A stretch of DNA of 6,479 bases from Halieaceae bacterium (GTDB lineage: Bacteria > Pseudomonadota > Gammaproteobacteria > Pseudomonadales > Halieaceae). Positions 1 through 6,479 of the stretch are shown piece by piece. Numbering within the stretch: position 1 is the first letter of the stretch; each line of letters opens with the position of its first letter. The stretch is taken from contig NZIH01000020.1 in NCBI GenBank assembly GCA_002691565.1, positions 12,071 through 18,549 on the forward strand, given 5' to 3'. The notes beneath the pieces are model-generated. The model did not search any database and was not told the DNA's origin. It saw nothing but the letters and a program-made list of their open reading frames with translations. The position numbers were made by a program, and so were the translations under genes.

Positions 1-1146
1 ATGCGCTTTGTCTCACGGTCAGTGGTGACAGGGTTTGTAAATGCCCTCGCAATATTGATTTTTATGGCGCAGTTACCTGAATTGACCAACGTGACCTGGG
101 AGGTTTATGCCATGACAGCGGCGGGGTTAGGCATTATTTATGGCCTGCCACGATTGACCACGGCTATTCCCTCTCCGTTAATCACTATCGTCGTCCTGAC
201 ACTGGTGGCCATTGCACTGGATCTCGATATCCGAACGGTGGGTGATATGGGCGAACTGCCGGATAGCTTGCCTCAATTCTTCGTGCCTGATGTGCCGATG
301 ACCTGGGACACGTTCGCCATTATTTTTCCCTACTCAGCCACTTTGATGGTGGTTGGACTGCTTGAGTCGCTCATGACGGCGACGATTGTCGATGACCTAA
401 CCGATACCTTGAGCAATAAGAATCGCGAGTGTGTGGGGCAGGGTGTGGCAAATGTTGCCACCGGCTTTATTGGCGGTATGGCGGGATGCGCCATGATTGG
501 CCAATCGGTGATTAACGTGAAGTCGGGAGGCCGAGGGCGGTTGTCGACACTGGTGGCAGGTCTACTGCTTCTCATCATGGTTGTTTTCGCTGGCGACTGG
601 GTCAGTCAGATTCCAATGGCCGCTTTGGTTGCCGTTATGATCATGGTGTCCATCGGCACCTTTAACTGGGAGTCAATTCGCAGTCTTCGAACGCATCCCA
701 AGAGCTCGAGTGTTGTCATGCTGTCGACCGTTGCCGTGACGGTGGCAACACATGACCTGGCGCAGGGCGTCCTGACTGGTGTTCTGCTGTCAGGTTTTTT
801 CTTCGCTCAAAAAGTGGGCCGAATTCTGAGTGTTACCTCAGCCGCCTGCGACGAGGGGAGGGCGCGACGATATACCGTTTACGGCCAGGTGTTTTTCGCG
901 AGTGCAGATCGCTTCTCCAGGGTATTTGACTATCAAGAGGTGATCGACAAGGTGTATATCGATGTGAGTCGTGCACACTTCTGGGATATTACGGCTGTGA
1001 GCGCGTTGGATAAAATCGTCATCAAGTTCCGGCGTGAGGGAACCGATGTCGAGGTGATTGGCATGAACGAAGCCAGCGCGACCTTGGTCGATAAATTCGC
1101 GATTCACGACAAGGATGGAGCCGACGATATGCTCCTCAATCACTAG
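1..1146 (+). CDS. SulP/SLC26-family anion transporter with C-terminal STAS domain (5' end cut by window)
   Basis: Inner-membrane secondary transporter of inorganic anions or carboxylates (family substrates include bicarbonate, sulfate and C4-dicarboxylates). The visible 381 residues begin at a segment ([14 protein letters not shown], residues 11-24) that in full-length SulP proteins lies about 120-130 residues from the N-terminus, so the ATG at base 1 is very probably an internal Met and the first few helices are missing. Hydrophobic segments are visible at about 8-26, 35-50, 57-74, 105-122, 148-168, 183-198, 203-219, 237-250 and 253-270. The core signature is present: [16 protein letters not shown] (119-134) followed by [14 protein letters not shown] (146-159). 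Glu122 sits where cyanobacterial BicA has its sodium-coordinating Asp and where DauA and SLC26Dg have Glu. A cytoplasmic STAS domain covers about 289-370, with a strand-loop [16 protein letters not shown] (321-336). The stop codon overlaps the Shine-Dalgarno site of the next gene, which indicates an operon. Family assignment is firm; the substrate is not determined. Confidence 0.93.
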   Translation: MRFVSRSVVTGFVNALAILIFMAQLPELTNVTWEVYAMTAAGLGIIYGLPRLTTAIPSPLITIVVLTLVAIALDLDIRTVGDMGELPDSLPQFFVPDVPMTWDTFAIIFPYSATLMVVGLLESLMTATIVDDLTDTLSNKNRECVGQGVANVATGFIGGMAGCAMIGQSVINVKSGGRGRLSTLVAGLLLLIMVVFAGDWVSQIPMAALVAVMIMVSIGTFNWESIRSLRTHPKSSSVVMLSTVAVTVATHDLAQGVLTGVLLSGFFFAQKVGRILSVTSAACDEGRARRYTVYGQVFFASADRFSRVFDYQEVIDKVYIDVSRAHFWDITAVSALDKIVIKFRREGTDVEVIGMNEASATLVDKFAIHDKDGADDMLLNH

Positions 1147-1156
1147 GAACTAGCGC

Positions 1157-2023
1157 ATGCGTCAACAGAAAAAGGTGCTCGCTTGCGTCGATCAATCGGA
1201 TTACGCCTCGCACGTTGCAGATTATGCGGCCTGGGCCGCCACAAGGCTGTCTGTCCCTGTCGAGCTACTGCACGTCATCGATCGTCATTCAGAGATTTCT
1301 TCGGGTGTCGATCGAAGCGGCTCGATTGGCGTCGATGCGCAGGAGAACTTGTTAGAGCGCTTGTCTCAAGAGGAAGGCGAGCGCAGTAAAGTGGTTAGAG
1401 AACAGGGCCGTGTATTTCTCAATAAGCTAAGGGCCCGCTGCGAATCGCATACGGGACTCCAAACTGATACGCGCCAGCGCTATGGACAGCTGCTGTCGAC
1501 ATTAAAGGAACAGGAGTCCTCAGTGGCGATGTATGTTCTTGGTCGCAGAGGAGAGTCAGCGTCCCACACACGTCGCGATTTAGGTCGACATGTAGAGGCA
1601 ATTTGCCGGCAAATTCGCCGCCCTATTATGACGGTGACCGATGACTTCAAAGCGCCCAAAAGTGTACTGGTCGCGTTTGACGGTGGTCGAATGACGCGCC
1701 GGGGTATCGAGCTCTTGGCGTCCAACCCCAACATGCGTGACCTCCCCATAAATGTGGTTATGTCAGGCAAGCGCAGTGCCGACTCGGGTCGACACCTGGA
1801 GTGGGCCGAACACAGGCTTCGCACGGCTGATTTTACGGTGGATGCATCGTTTATTCCCGGCGATCCAGAGCAGGTTGTGACCCGTGCTATTGCGGAGCGA
1901 GAAGCAGACTTATTAATCATGGGGGCCTACAGCCACTCACCATGGCGCAGTTTGCTCTTGGGCAGTCGCACCAATGACTTATTGCGAGCCTCGCAGGTTC
2001 CGACAATTACATTGCATCTTTAA
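1157..2023 (+). CDS. Tandem universal stress protein (two UspA domains)
   Basis: Cytoplasmic protein of 288 residues with two Usp domains, about 5-160 and 167-288. Each opens with the usual beta-strand ending in Asp: VLACVD (Asp12) and VLVAFD (Asp175). The second domain ends with a nearly canonical ATP-binding loop, G256-x2-S259-x9-G269-S270, against the consensus G-x2-G-x9-G-S/T. The first domain's loop is degraded: G129-x2-G132-x10-G143-R144, with Arg where Ser/Thr is expected and one extra residue. Between strand 2 and the next helix lies a charged helical insert (about 55-95) beginning GSIGVDAQENLLERLS, as seen in the tandem Usp subfamily of Pseudomonas and relatives. The start is supported by AGGA at 1145-1148, eight bases upstream and overlapping the transporter's TAG stop. 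With only 10 bases between the genes, cotranscription with the SulP gene is likely. Usp proteins bind ATP and modulate stress responses; a direct role in controlling the transporter is inferred from position only. Confidence 0.93.
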   Translation: MRQQKKVLACVDQSDYASHVADYAAWAATRLSVPVELLHVIDRHSEISSGVDRSGSIGVDAQENLLERLSQEEGERSKVVREQGRVFLNKLRARCESHTGLQTDTRQRYGQLLSTLKEQESSVAMYVLGRRGESASHTRRDLGRHVEAICRQIRRPIMTVTDDFKAPKSVLVAFDGGRMTRRGIELLASNPNMRDLPINVVMSGKRSADSGRHLEWAEHRLRTADFTVDASFIPGDPEQVVTRAIAEREADLLIMGAYSHSPWRSLLLGSRTNDLLRASQVPTITLHL

Positions 2024-2115
2024 GCTACCGCCACATCTTGTTGCCTTCAGCGCAAACGGGACATGAATTCCACATTGCTTTTTGTCGCGTTTATCGCGTG
2101 CTAACGTCTGCCCGT

Positions 2116-2124
2116 GGAGAGGAG
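2116..2124 (+). promoter_or_regulatory. Shine-Dalgarno site that fixes the metalloprotease start
   Basis: GGAGAGGAG lies six bases before the ATG at 2131, an excellent ribosome-binding site. The reading frame stays open upstream to a TTG at 2038, but those 31 extra codons have no comparable ribosome-binding site. They would also bury the signal peptide inside the protein, so 2131 is the better start. Confidence 0.85.
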
Positions 2125-2130
2125 ACCCCC

Positions 2131-4581
2131 ATGCGTATTTTGTTAAGACTATGGATGTTGTTGTGCCTGAGCGGTACAGCATGGGCAATGGATGACACTG
2201 TTGTCATCGAGGAAGGCCCGACGATTGCCGAGCGAAGCATGTTCATGCCCGGATTCCTGCCGCTGTACTGGGATACAGAAGAGGGACGGTTGTACGGTGA
2301 TATTCATGGGCTCAAAGGCCCGTTTATTTACTACAGCGGCTTGTCCCATGGTGTTGGCTCTAACGACCTGGGCCTCGATCGTGGTCGCTTGGGTGACACG
2401 CACCTGGTCCGGCTCGATCAGGTAGGTAAAAAAGCCTTCCTCACGTCAGTCAACACGAAATACACGGCGCGATCAGATAACGCGGCGGAGCGTCGGGCTG
2501 TTGAAGAAGCTTTTGCGCAGTCGGTTATCTGGGGTTTCGAGGTCGTTGAGCAGTCAGAGGATTTGACCCTGATTGATCTTACCGATTTTGCGCTGAGCGA
2601 TGCGACCGAACTGTCGAGACTGCTGTCAGCGAGAGGCGAGGGCAGTTACTCGGTTGACAGTTCCCGCTCGGCCATTCATATCCCGAGAACAAAGTCCTTT
2701 CCTGACAATACAGAGATCGATGCGCGGCTGACCTACGCAGGGGACCCTAAGGGTTCTATTTTACGAACTGTCGCTCCAGACGCGAGTGCCATTACTGTTC
2801 ACAGCCATCACTCATTCGTGCGACTGCCCGATGACGGTTACGAGCCACTGCCTTTTGATCCGAGGGCGGGTTACATCGATAGCGGTGAGGCTAGTTTGGT
2901 CTACGACTACGCGAGCCCTATCGATGCGCCGATCAAGTCGGCCTATGCGCGACGCCATCGCCTTGAAAAGGTGGACCCCAATGCAGAATTCAGTGAGGCC
3001 GTAGAGCCCATTGTTTATTGGGTGGATCCCGGAGCACCTGAACCTGTAAAGACTGCCCTGATCGAGGGGGCACTATGGTGGAATCAGGCGTTCGAAGCGG
3101 CCGGCTATATCAATGGGTTTCAGGTCAAAGTATTGCCCGAGGATGTGGATCCAATGGACGTTCGATACAACGTCATTCAATGGGTTCATCGATCCACGCG
3201 GGGTTGGTCTTATGGCTCAAGTATCCGCGATCCGAGGACTCAGGAAATCTTGAAGGGGCACGTCACTCTCGGCTCATTGCGCGTCAGGCAAGACTACCTT
3301 ATTGCCGAGGGTCTGTTGGCGCCTTACGAGGGGGGAGACGCCGCAGACGAGGCTAAGCAAACGCTCAGCGAGTTTGCGTTGGCGCGGATACGGCAGCTCT
3401 CTGCACACGAAGTGGGACACACGCTGGGTATTGCCCATAATTTTGCAGCGAGTGCCGATGGCAGAGCATCGGTTATGGATTATCCGCATCCATTGGTTAG
3501 GACTTTGGAAAATGGCGAAATTACGCTCGAGGGCGCCTATGACATTGGCATCGGTGACTGGGATAAACGTGCGGTTATTTGGGGCTATCAGGACTTTCCT
3601 GATGGAACGCCCGACCCAGAGGGACGAGATGCCATCATTCGAGAGACATTGGCGTCAGGCTTGCGATATGTGGCAGATGAGCATGCGCGAATCGGCAGTC
3701 GTTCGTCCGCGGGTCCCGTGCATCCGGCGGGCAGCCTTTGGGACAATGGTAGTGATCCCGTTGCTGAACTCAACCGAGTGATGGCGTTGCGGAGCCGAGT
3801 GCTCGACAATTTCTCTGAGCGCGCGATTCAGCCCGGGCGGGCCATGGCCACACTCGAAGATGTCTTGGTTCCGGCCTACCTCATGCACCGTTATCAGGTG
3901 CAAGCGGCAGCAACTGTACTGGGTGGTCAGACATTCACCTACGCAATGCGGGGCGATGGTCAGTCGACAATGGAGCGGGTATCGGCGAAAGATCAGCGCG
4001 CTGCGCTGTCCGCTATGCTTGCCACCTTGGAGCCAGAGGCGCTGGTTATATCGGATGCCGTGGTGTCCCTGATTCCCCCCAGACCTCCGCAGTCGGGAGT
4101 GAGTCGTGAGCTTTTTCCACGCCATACTGGTTATGTGTTTGACCCAATGGCAGCTGCGGGAACAGCGGCCAAAATCACCCTTGCACAGCTATTGGATCAC
4201 AAGCGCGCCGCACGGATGAATAACCAGCAACTAGCGGATGCAGGTCTCCCAAGTTTTGCCGACATGCTCTCTATTGTCATTAATGACCGATGGCCCGAGG
4301 CGCGCGACGCTCGGCTCATTGCTATCGAGCGAATGGTGCAGGTGCTGTTGGTCGATGAACTGAGGTCGCTCCTGGGCCATAAGGCGGCAGCGCCCCAGGT
4401 GCGAGCCGATGCACTTGATGCCTTGTTAAAGATCCAAAAGCGCGCCGAGCGCACCAGAGACCGATCGCTGTCGGGTAACGCGCACATGCAATTTATTGCG
4501 CGTCGTATTGGCTCTTATCTTGAAGACCCTGCAGTCTTTGAGGGAGGCGATCTGACCGTGCCACCAGGGTCACCGATCTAA
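2131..4581 (+). CDS. Secreted zinc-dependent metalloprotease (DUF5117 / DUF4953 Met-zincin type)
   Basis: Predicted exported zinc peptidase of 816 residues. A Sec signal peptide covers residues 1-19 (basic MRILLR, hydrophobic core, AWA before MDD at the predicted cleavage). The N-terminal part (about 35-260) has the DUF5117 hallmark GVGSNDLGLDRGRLGD (74-89). The catalytic region includes DPRTQEILKGHVTLGSL (367-383), a stretch typical of the family. It then has the full metzincin motif HEVGHTLGIAH, with zinc ligands His426, His430 and His436 and catalytic Glu427, and a Met-turn SVMDY at 447-451 (Met449). The C-terminal 250 residues or so are rich in helix and charge and carry no second recognisable domain. 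Length is normal for the family and all catalytic residues are intact, so it should be active in the periplasm or outside the cell. Substrate is unknown. It lies 107 bases after the Usp gene with a strong ribosome site of its own; readthrough or a separate promoter are both possible. The stop is a TAA. Confidence 0.9.
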   Translation: MRILLRLWMLLCLSGTAWAMDDTVVIEEGPTIAERSMFMPGFLPLYWDTEEGRLYGDIHGLKGPFIYYSGLSHGVGSNDLGLDRGRLGDTHLVRLDQVGKKAFLTSVNTKYTARSDNAAERRAVEEAFAQSVIWGFEVVEQSEDLTLIDLTDFALSDATELSRLLSARGEGSYSVDSSRSAIHIPRTKSFPDNTEIDARLTYAGDPKGSILRTVAPDASAITVHSHHSFVRLPDDGYEPLPFDPRAGYIDSGEASLVYDYASPIDAPIKSAYARRHRLEKVDPNAEFSEAVEPIVYWVDPGAPEPVKTALIEGALWWNQAFEAAGYINGFQVKVLPEDVDPMDVRYNVIQWVHRSTRGWSYGSSIRDPRTQEILKGHVTLGSLRVRQDYLIAEGLLAPYEGGDAADEAKQTLSEFALARIRQLSAHEVGHTLGIAHNFAASADGRASVMDYPHPLVRTLENGEITLEGAYDIGIGDWDKRAVIWGYQDFPDGTPDPEGRDAIIRETLASGLRYVADEHARIGSRSSAGPVHPAGSLWDNGSDPVAELNRVMALRSRVLDNFSERAIQPGRAMATLEDVLVPAYLMHRYQVQAAATVLGGQTFTYAMRGDGQSTMERVSAKDQRAALSAMLATLEPEALVISDAVVSLIPPRPPQSGVSRELFPRHTGYVFDPMAAAGTAAKITLAQLLDHKRAARMNNQQLADAGLPSFADMLSIVINDRWPEARDARLIAIERMVQVLLVDELRSLLGHKAAAPQVRADALDALLKIQKRAERTRDRSLSGNAHMQFIARRIGSYLEDPAVFEGGDLTVPPGSPI

Positions 4582-4610
4582 GCCTCTAGCCTCGTGCGCT
4601 ATCAGGTGGG

Positions 4611-4673
4611 TTCCCCTCTTTAGGGAAGGGCAGCCAAGTTCAGTCGCAGATTTCATGGCAATGGGGTTGCGAC
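4611..4673. repeat. Two short weak inverted repeats in the convergent intergenic region
   Basis: TTCCC (4611-4615) can pair with GGGAA (4623-4627) around a 7-base loop, and GTCGCA (4643-4648) can pair with TGCGAC (4668-4673) around a 19-base loop. Neither is followed by a T-run. They may help end transcription from the metalloprotease together with the stronger hairpin downstream, but stems of 5-6 bp are expected often by chance. Confidence 0.25.
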
Positions 4674-4684
4674 GTGGCCTGAGT

Positions 4685-4734
4685 CACAAGCGCCAATGTC
4701 TTCTTCCGTGAGAAGACATTGGCGCACGGTTGTG
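4685..4734. terminator. Strong hairpin between convergent genes, probable shared terminator
   Basis: GCGCCAATGTCTTCT (4690-4704) and AGAAGACATTGGCGC (4711-4725) form a perfect 15-bp stem with the 6-base loop TCCGTG. A further five pairs, CACAA (4685-4689) with TTGTG (4730-4734), extend it beyond a 4-base bulge ACGG (4726-4729). It sits between the metalloprotease stop (4581) and the acyl-CoA synthetase stop (4748 on the other strand), where a terminator serving both directions is expected. Neither strand has a proper T-run after the stem, so it may instead act as an RNA 3'-end stabiliser or a U-tract-independent terminator. Confidence 0.65.
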
Positions 4735-4747
4735 GGTAGGGAGAGCC

Positions 4748-6301
4748 TTACTCGGCAGCTTCGGTTGGGAACTGCTCTCTCAGCACTCGCTTTAGAATCT
4801 TTCCACTCGGGTTACGTGGAATGACGTCGGTGAATGCGACTGCTTTGGGCTGCTTGAACTTGGCGAGCTTGCCCTCACAGAACGCCATGATCTCCTCGCC
4901 CGTCAAAGCGGCATCGGTTTTGACCACAACTGCGAGCGGTGACTCACCCCATTTTTGACTGTTTTGTCCGATTACGCCGGCTTCGCTAATCCCGGGATGG
5001 CTCTGAAGAACACCCTCGATCTCAGCGGGATACACATTCTCGCCACCTGAAATGATCATGTCTTTGATGCGGTCCTGGATGGCAAAAAAGCCCTCGTCAT
5101 CCATGACACCTACGTCGCCCGTGCGCAGCCAGCCATTGACGAGTGTCTCCGCAGAGGCCTCGGGTCGATTCCAGTACTCGCGCATAATATGTTTGCCGCG
5201 CACCAGCATCTCGCCGGCCTCACCAATCGGCAACTCATTCCCGTGCTGATCGGCCACCATGACTTCTGTAAAGAAGAAGGGTTTACCGCAGGATTCCGGT
5301 TTTCGAACCGCATTTTGCGTGTCCATGAGGCAGGCAGGGCCGCAGGTTTCGGTGAGGCCATATACCTGCGTAATGTCGATGCCCATGTCTTGATATCGTT
5401 GTGTCAGGGCAACCGGTACAGGCGCAGCACCGGTCATAAACGATCGCACGCTCGACCAGTCGTAGTTCTCAAAGTTGGGCACCTGAACCATGAAATTCAA
5501 CATGGCAGGTACCATCAAACCGCTTGTTATTTTCTCTCGTTCGACGCACTCCCACGCCGCCACAGGATCAAAGCTGCGCATGACGTAGGTCGTGGCGCCA
5601 TGGTAGGCATTGATGGTCAGAGGCGTGAGGGCGCCGACGTGGAACATGGGAAGACAGGCAATGTAGCGCTCGCCGGATTGATAATCTGCGGTCGCGTGAA
5701 TGGTGAATACCCCCCACATGGCTGTCGTGTGGGTGTGAACGACACCCTTGGGAAGCCCTGTAGTCCCCGAGGTGTACATGATGTACAGCATGTCATCGTC
5801 TTCGGCTCCGCATTCAGGTTCAGCGGTGCTCGATGCGCCACAATAGGCATCGTAGGCGGTCGCAAAAGGCTGGCAGGCATCATCGGGTGCTCCGCCTAGC
5901 ACGTGCAGCCACTGGTTGATGTCCGTTTTGTCGCCGCGGCTCTCGAGCTCCGCTACGGTGGGCCCGAAGTCGTTATCGAATATCAGGGTTTTGACGCCGG
6001 CGTCCTTCAAGATGAATTCGAGTTCGTCAGCAACCAGACGCCAGTTGAGTGGAACGACCACACCGCCAACTTTGGCTATGGCAAAAAACGATTCCATGAA
6101 TTCAACGGAGTTCATCAGCAACAGCCCGACGCGATCCCCTTTTTGTAAGCCCTGCGCTCTGAGTGCATTAGCGAGTCGATTGGATCGCTCGTTCAACTCT
6201 CTGAAGGTGTAGCGACGACTGCCGTCACTCTCAACATAGGCTTCGCGGTCGGGATTGAGGTGTGCTCTTTTCGTTAGCAGCAGGCCAATATTGGTCTTCA
6301 T
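4748..6301 (-). CDS. AMP-forming acyl-CoA synthetase (fatty-acid--CoA ligase-like)
   Basis: Cytoplasmic or membrane-associated enzyme of 517 residues that activates a carboxylic acid with ATP to an acyl-adenylate, then transfers it to CoA. All ANL-superfamily motifs are present: the phosphate-binding loop YTSGTTGLPKG (176-186), YGLTE (314-318), GWLRTGD (390-396, ribose-binding Asp396), the hinge region around DRIKDMIISGGENVYP (410-425) and the C-terminal PRNPSGKILKR (495-505) with catalytic Lys501. Length is typical for medium/long-chain or aryl acyl-CoA synthetases of this subfamily; the acyl substrate cannot be read from sequence. The start is supported by AAGGG (complement of 6310-6314) eight bases upstream, and the N-terminus MKTNIGLLLTKRA is normal for the family. 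It is transcribed towards the metalloprotease and separated from it by a hairpin. It is complete, with no frameshift. FadD-like is a fair description, but I give no symbol because many paralogues exist in such genomes. Confidence 0.95.
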   Translation of the reverse strand: MKTNIGLLLTKRAHLNPDREAYVESDGSRRYTFRELNERSNRLANALRAQGLQKGDRVGLLLMNSVEFMESFFAIAKVGGVVVPLNWRLVADELEFILKDAGVKTLIFDNDFGPTVAELESRGDKTDINQWLHVLGGAPDDACQPFATAYDAYCGASSTAEPECGAEDDDMLYIMYTSGTTGLPKGVVHTHTTAMWGVFTIHATADYQSGERYIACLPMFHVGALTPLTINAYHGATTYVMRSFDPVAAWECVEREKITSGLMVPAMLNFMVQVPNFENYDWSSVRSFMTGAAPVPVALTQRYQDMGIDITQVYGLTETCGPACLMDTQNAVRKPESCGKPFFFTEVMVADQHGNELPIGEAGEMLVRGKHIMREYWNRPEASAETLVNGWLRTGDVGVMDDEGFFAIQDRIKDMIISGGENVYPAEIEGVLQSHPGISEAGVIGQNSQKWGESPLAVVVKTDAALTGEEIMAFCEGKLAKFKQPKAVAFTDVIPRNPSGKILKRVLREQFPTEAAE

Positions 6302-6413
6302 GGATGTCGCCCTTATGAACTTGTTATTTGCGACCTCTAGGGTTTGTTGTTGTGTCGAGGCCGTTGACAGCTAAAACTTTGGTCGGATTTGCCCAGAAAT
6401 TCAAGTTTCCGAG
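6302..6413. other. Upstream region of the acyl-CoA synthetase, no clear promoter
   Basis: These 112 bases should hold the leader of the synthetase unless it is read through from a gene beyond the window. A perfect TTGACA occurs at 6364-6369 on the plus strand, but 16-18 bases downstream only poor -10 matches (such as GATTTG) follow. On the minus strand, TTGACT (complement of 6412-6417) also lacks a good -10 partner. I see no convincing operator or riboswitch. Confidence 0.4.
6310..6314 (-). promoter_or_regulatory. Shine-Dalgarno site of the acyl-CoA synthetase
   Basis: On the minus strand AAGGG lies eight bases before the ATG at 6301-6299. This supports the chosen start, which also gives the normal N-terminus of the family. 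Confidence 0.7.
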
Positions 6414-6479
6414 TCAATTACCGATTTCGAGAACGATCAACACTGGCTCCGAGATGTCATTGGAGCGAAGACGTGCGGA
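6414..6479 (-). CDS. Possible C-terminal tail of an upstream minus-strand gene (very uncertain)
   Basis: Reading the minus strand from the window edge, one frame is open for 21 codons and ends at TGA (complement of 6414-6416), giving a tail ending PVLIVLEIGN. The other two minus frames stop earlier. If real, it would be the end of a gene lying about 112 bases upstream of the acyl-CoA synthetase, perhaps in the same operon. An open frame this short is expected by chance about a third of the time. A competing reading is an ATG on the plus strand at 6454 starting a divergent gene, but it has no good ribosome-binding site. Confidence 0.15.
   Translation of the reverse strand, partial: SARLRSNDISEPVLIVLEIGN

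Noticed and set aside
1..3. ATG at the first base as the true transporter start
   Set aside because: SulP proteins have about 120-130 residues and several helices before the segment found here, so the frame almost surely continues upstream of the window.
1279..1336. Cluster of GTCGATCG/ATCGATCG-like words
   Set aside because: The words fall in frame as Val/Ile-Asp-Arg codons in the Usp gene and show no regular spacing, so coding constraint and chance explain them.
1480..1920. A 146-codon open frame on the minus strand within the Usp gene
   Set aside because: It covers a well-supported Usp coding region and has no family resemblance or ribosome site.
2024..2130. Possible promoter or terminator between the Usp and metalloprotease genes
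   Set aside because: TTGCTT (2075-2080) and TTGTTG (2038-2043) have no -10 hexamer at proper spacing, and no stable hairpin with a T-run follows the Usp stop. Nothing could be called with confidence.
3302..3781. A 159-codon plus-strand frame inside the metalloprotease
   Set aside because: It overlaps the zinc-binding region in another frame; the Arg/Trp-rich product is typical of an out-of-frame reading.
3655..4125. A 156-codon open frame on the minus strand within the metalloprotease
   Set aside because: It is antisense to an intact gene; the translation is rich in His, Arg and Cys with no recognisable fold, as expected for a shadow frame.
5189..5899. A 236-codon open frame on the plus strand opposite the acyl-CoA synthetase
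   Set aside because: It lies wholly antisense to a gene with complete ANL motifs, has no ribosome site or recognisable domain, and its composition looks like a frame shadow of a GC-rich gene.

Overview
The window reads as an ordinary stretch of a moderately GC-rich gammaproteobacterial chromosome, by style most like a marine, Pseudomonas-related or Halieaceae (OM60/NOR5-type) heterotroph. This placement is an inference from gene families and codon style; nothing in the window proves it. There is no rRNA, tRNA, CRISPR array, insertion sequence or phage gene.

Layout. Bases 1-1146 (+) hold the 3' part of a SulP/SLC26-type anion transporter with a C-terminal STAS domain; its 5' end lies outside the window. 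Ten bases later comes a tandem-domain universal stress protein (1157-2023, +), almost certainly cotranscribed with the transporter. After a 107-base gap comes a secreted zinc metalloprotease of the DUF5117/DUF4953 (Met-zincin) type (2131-4581, +), with its own strong Shine-Dalgarno site and a signal peptide. A 166-base convergent intergenic region (4582-4747) carries a perfect 15-bp hairpin, probably a shared terminator. The fourth gene, on the minus strand (4748-6301), is a complete AMP-forming acyl-CoA synthetase. The last 178 bases (6302-6479) are its upstream region, possibly including the tail of another minus-strand gene at the window edge.

How the genes relate. The transporter and the stress protein look like a functional pair: SulP proteins move bicarbonate, sulfate or carboxylates, and a nucleotide-binding Usp protein beside them is a recurring arrangement that suggests regulation or shared stress control. 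The metalloprotease acts outside the cytoplasm and has no evident link to the transporter pair except shared direction. The acyl-CoA synthetase is an independent, convergent unit for activating a fatty or other carboxylic acid.

I found no convincing previously undescribed system. The points most worth a second look are the U-tract-free convergent hairpin, the Glu at the presumed ion-coupling site of the transporter, the asymmetric nucleotide-binding loops of the stress protein, and a tiny hydrophobic ORF just upstream of the protease.
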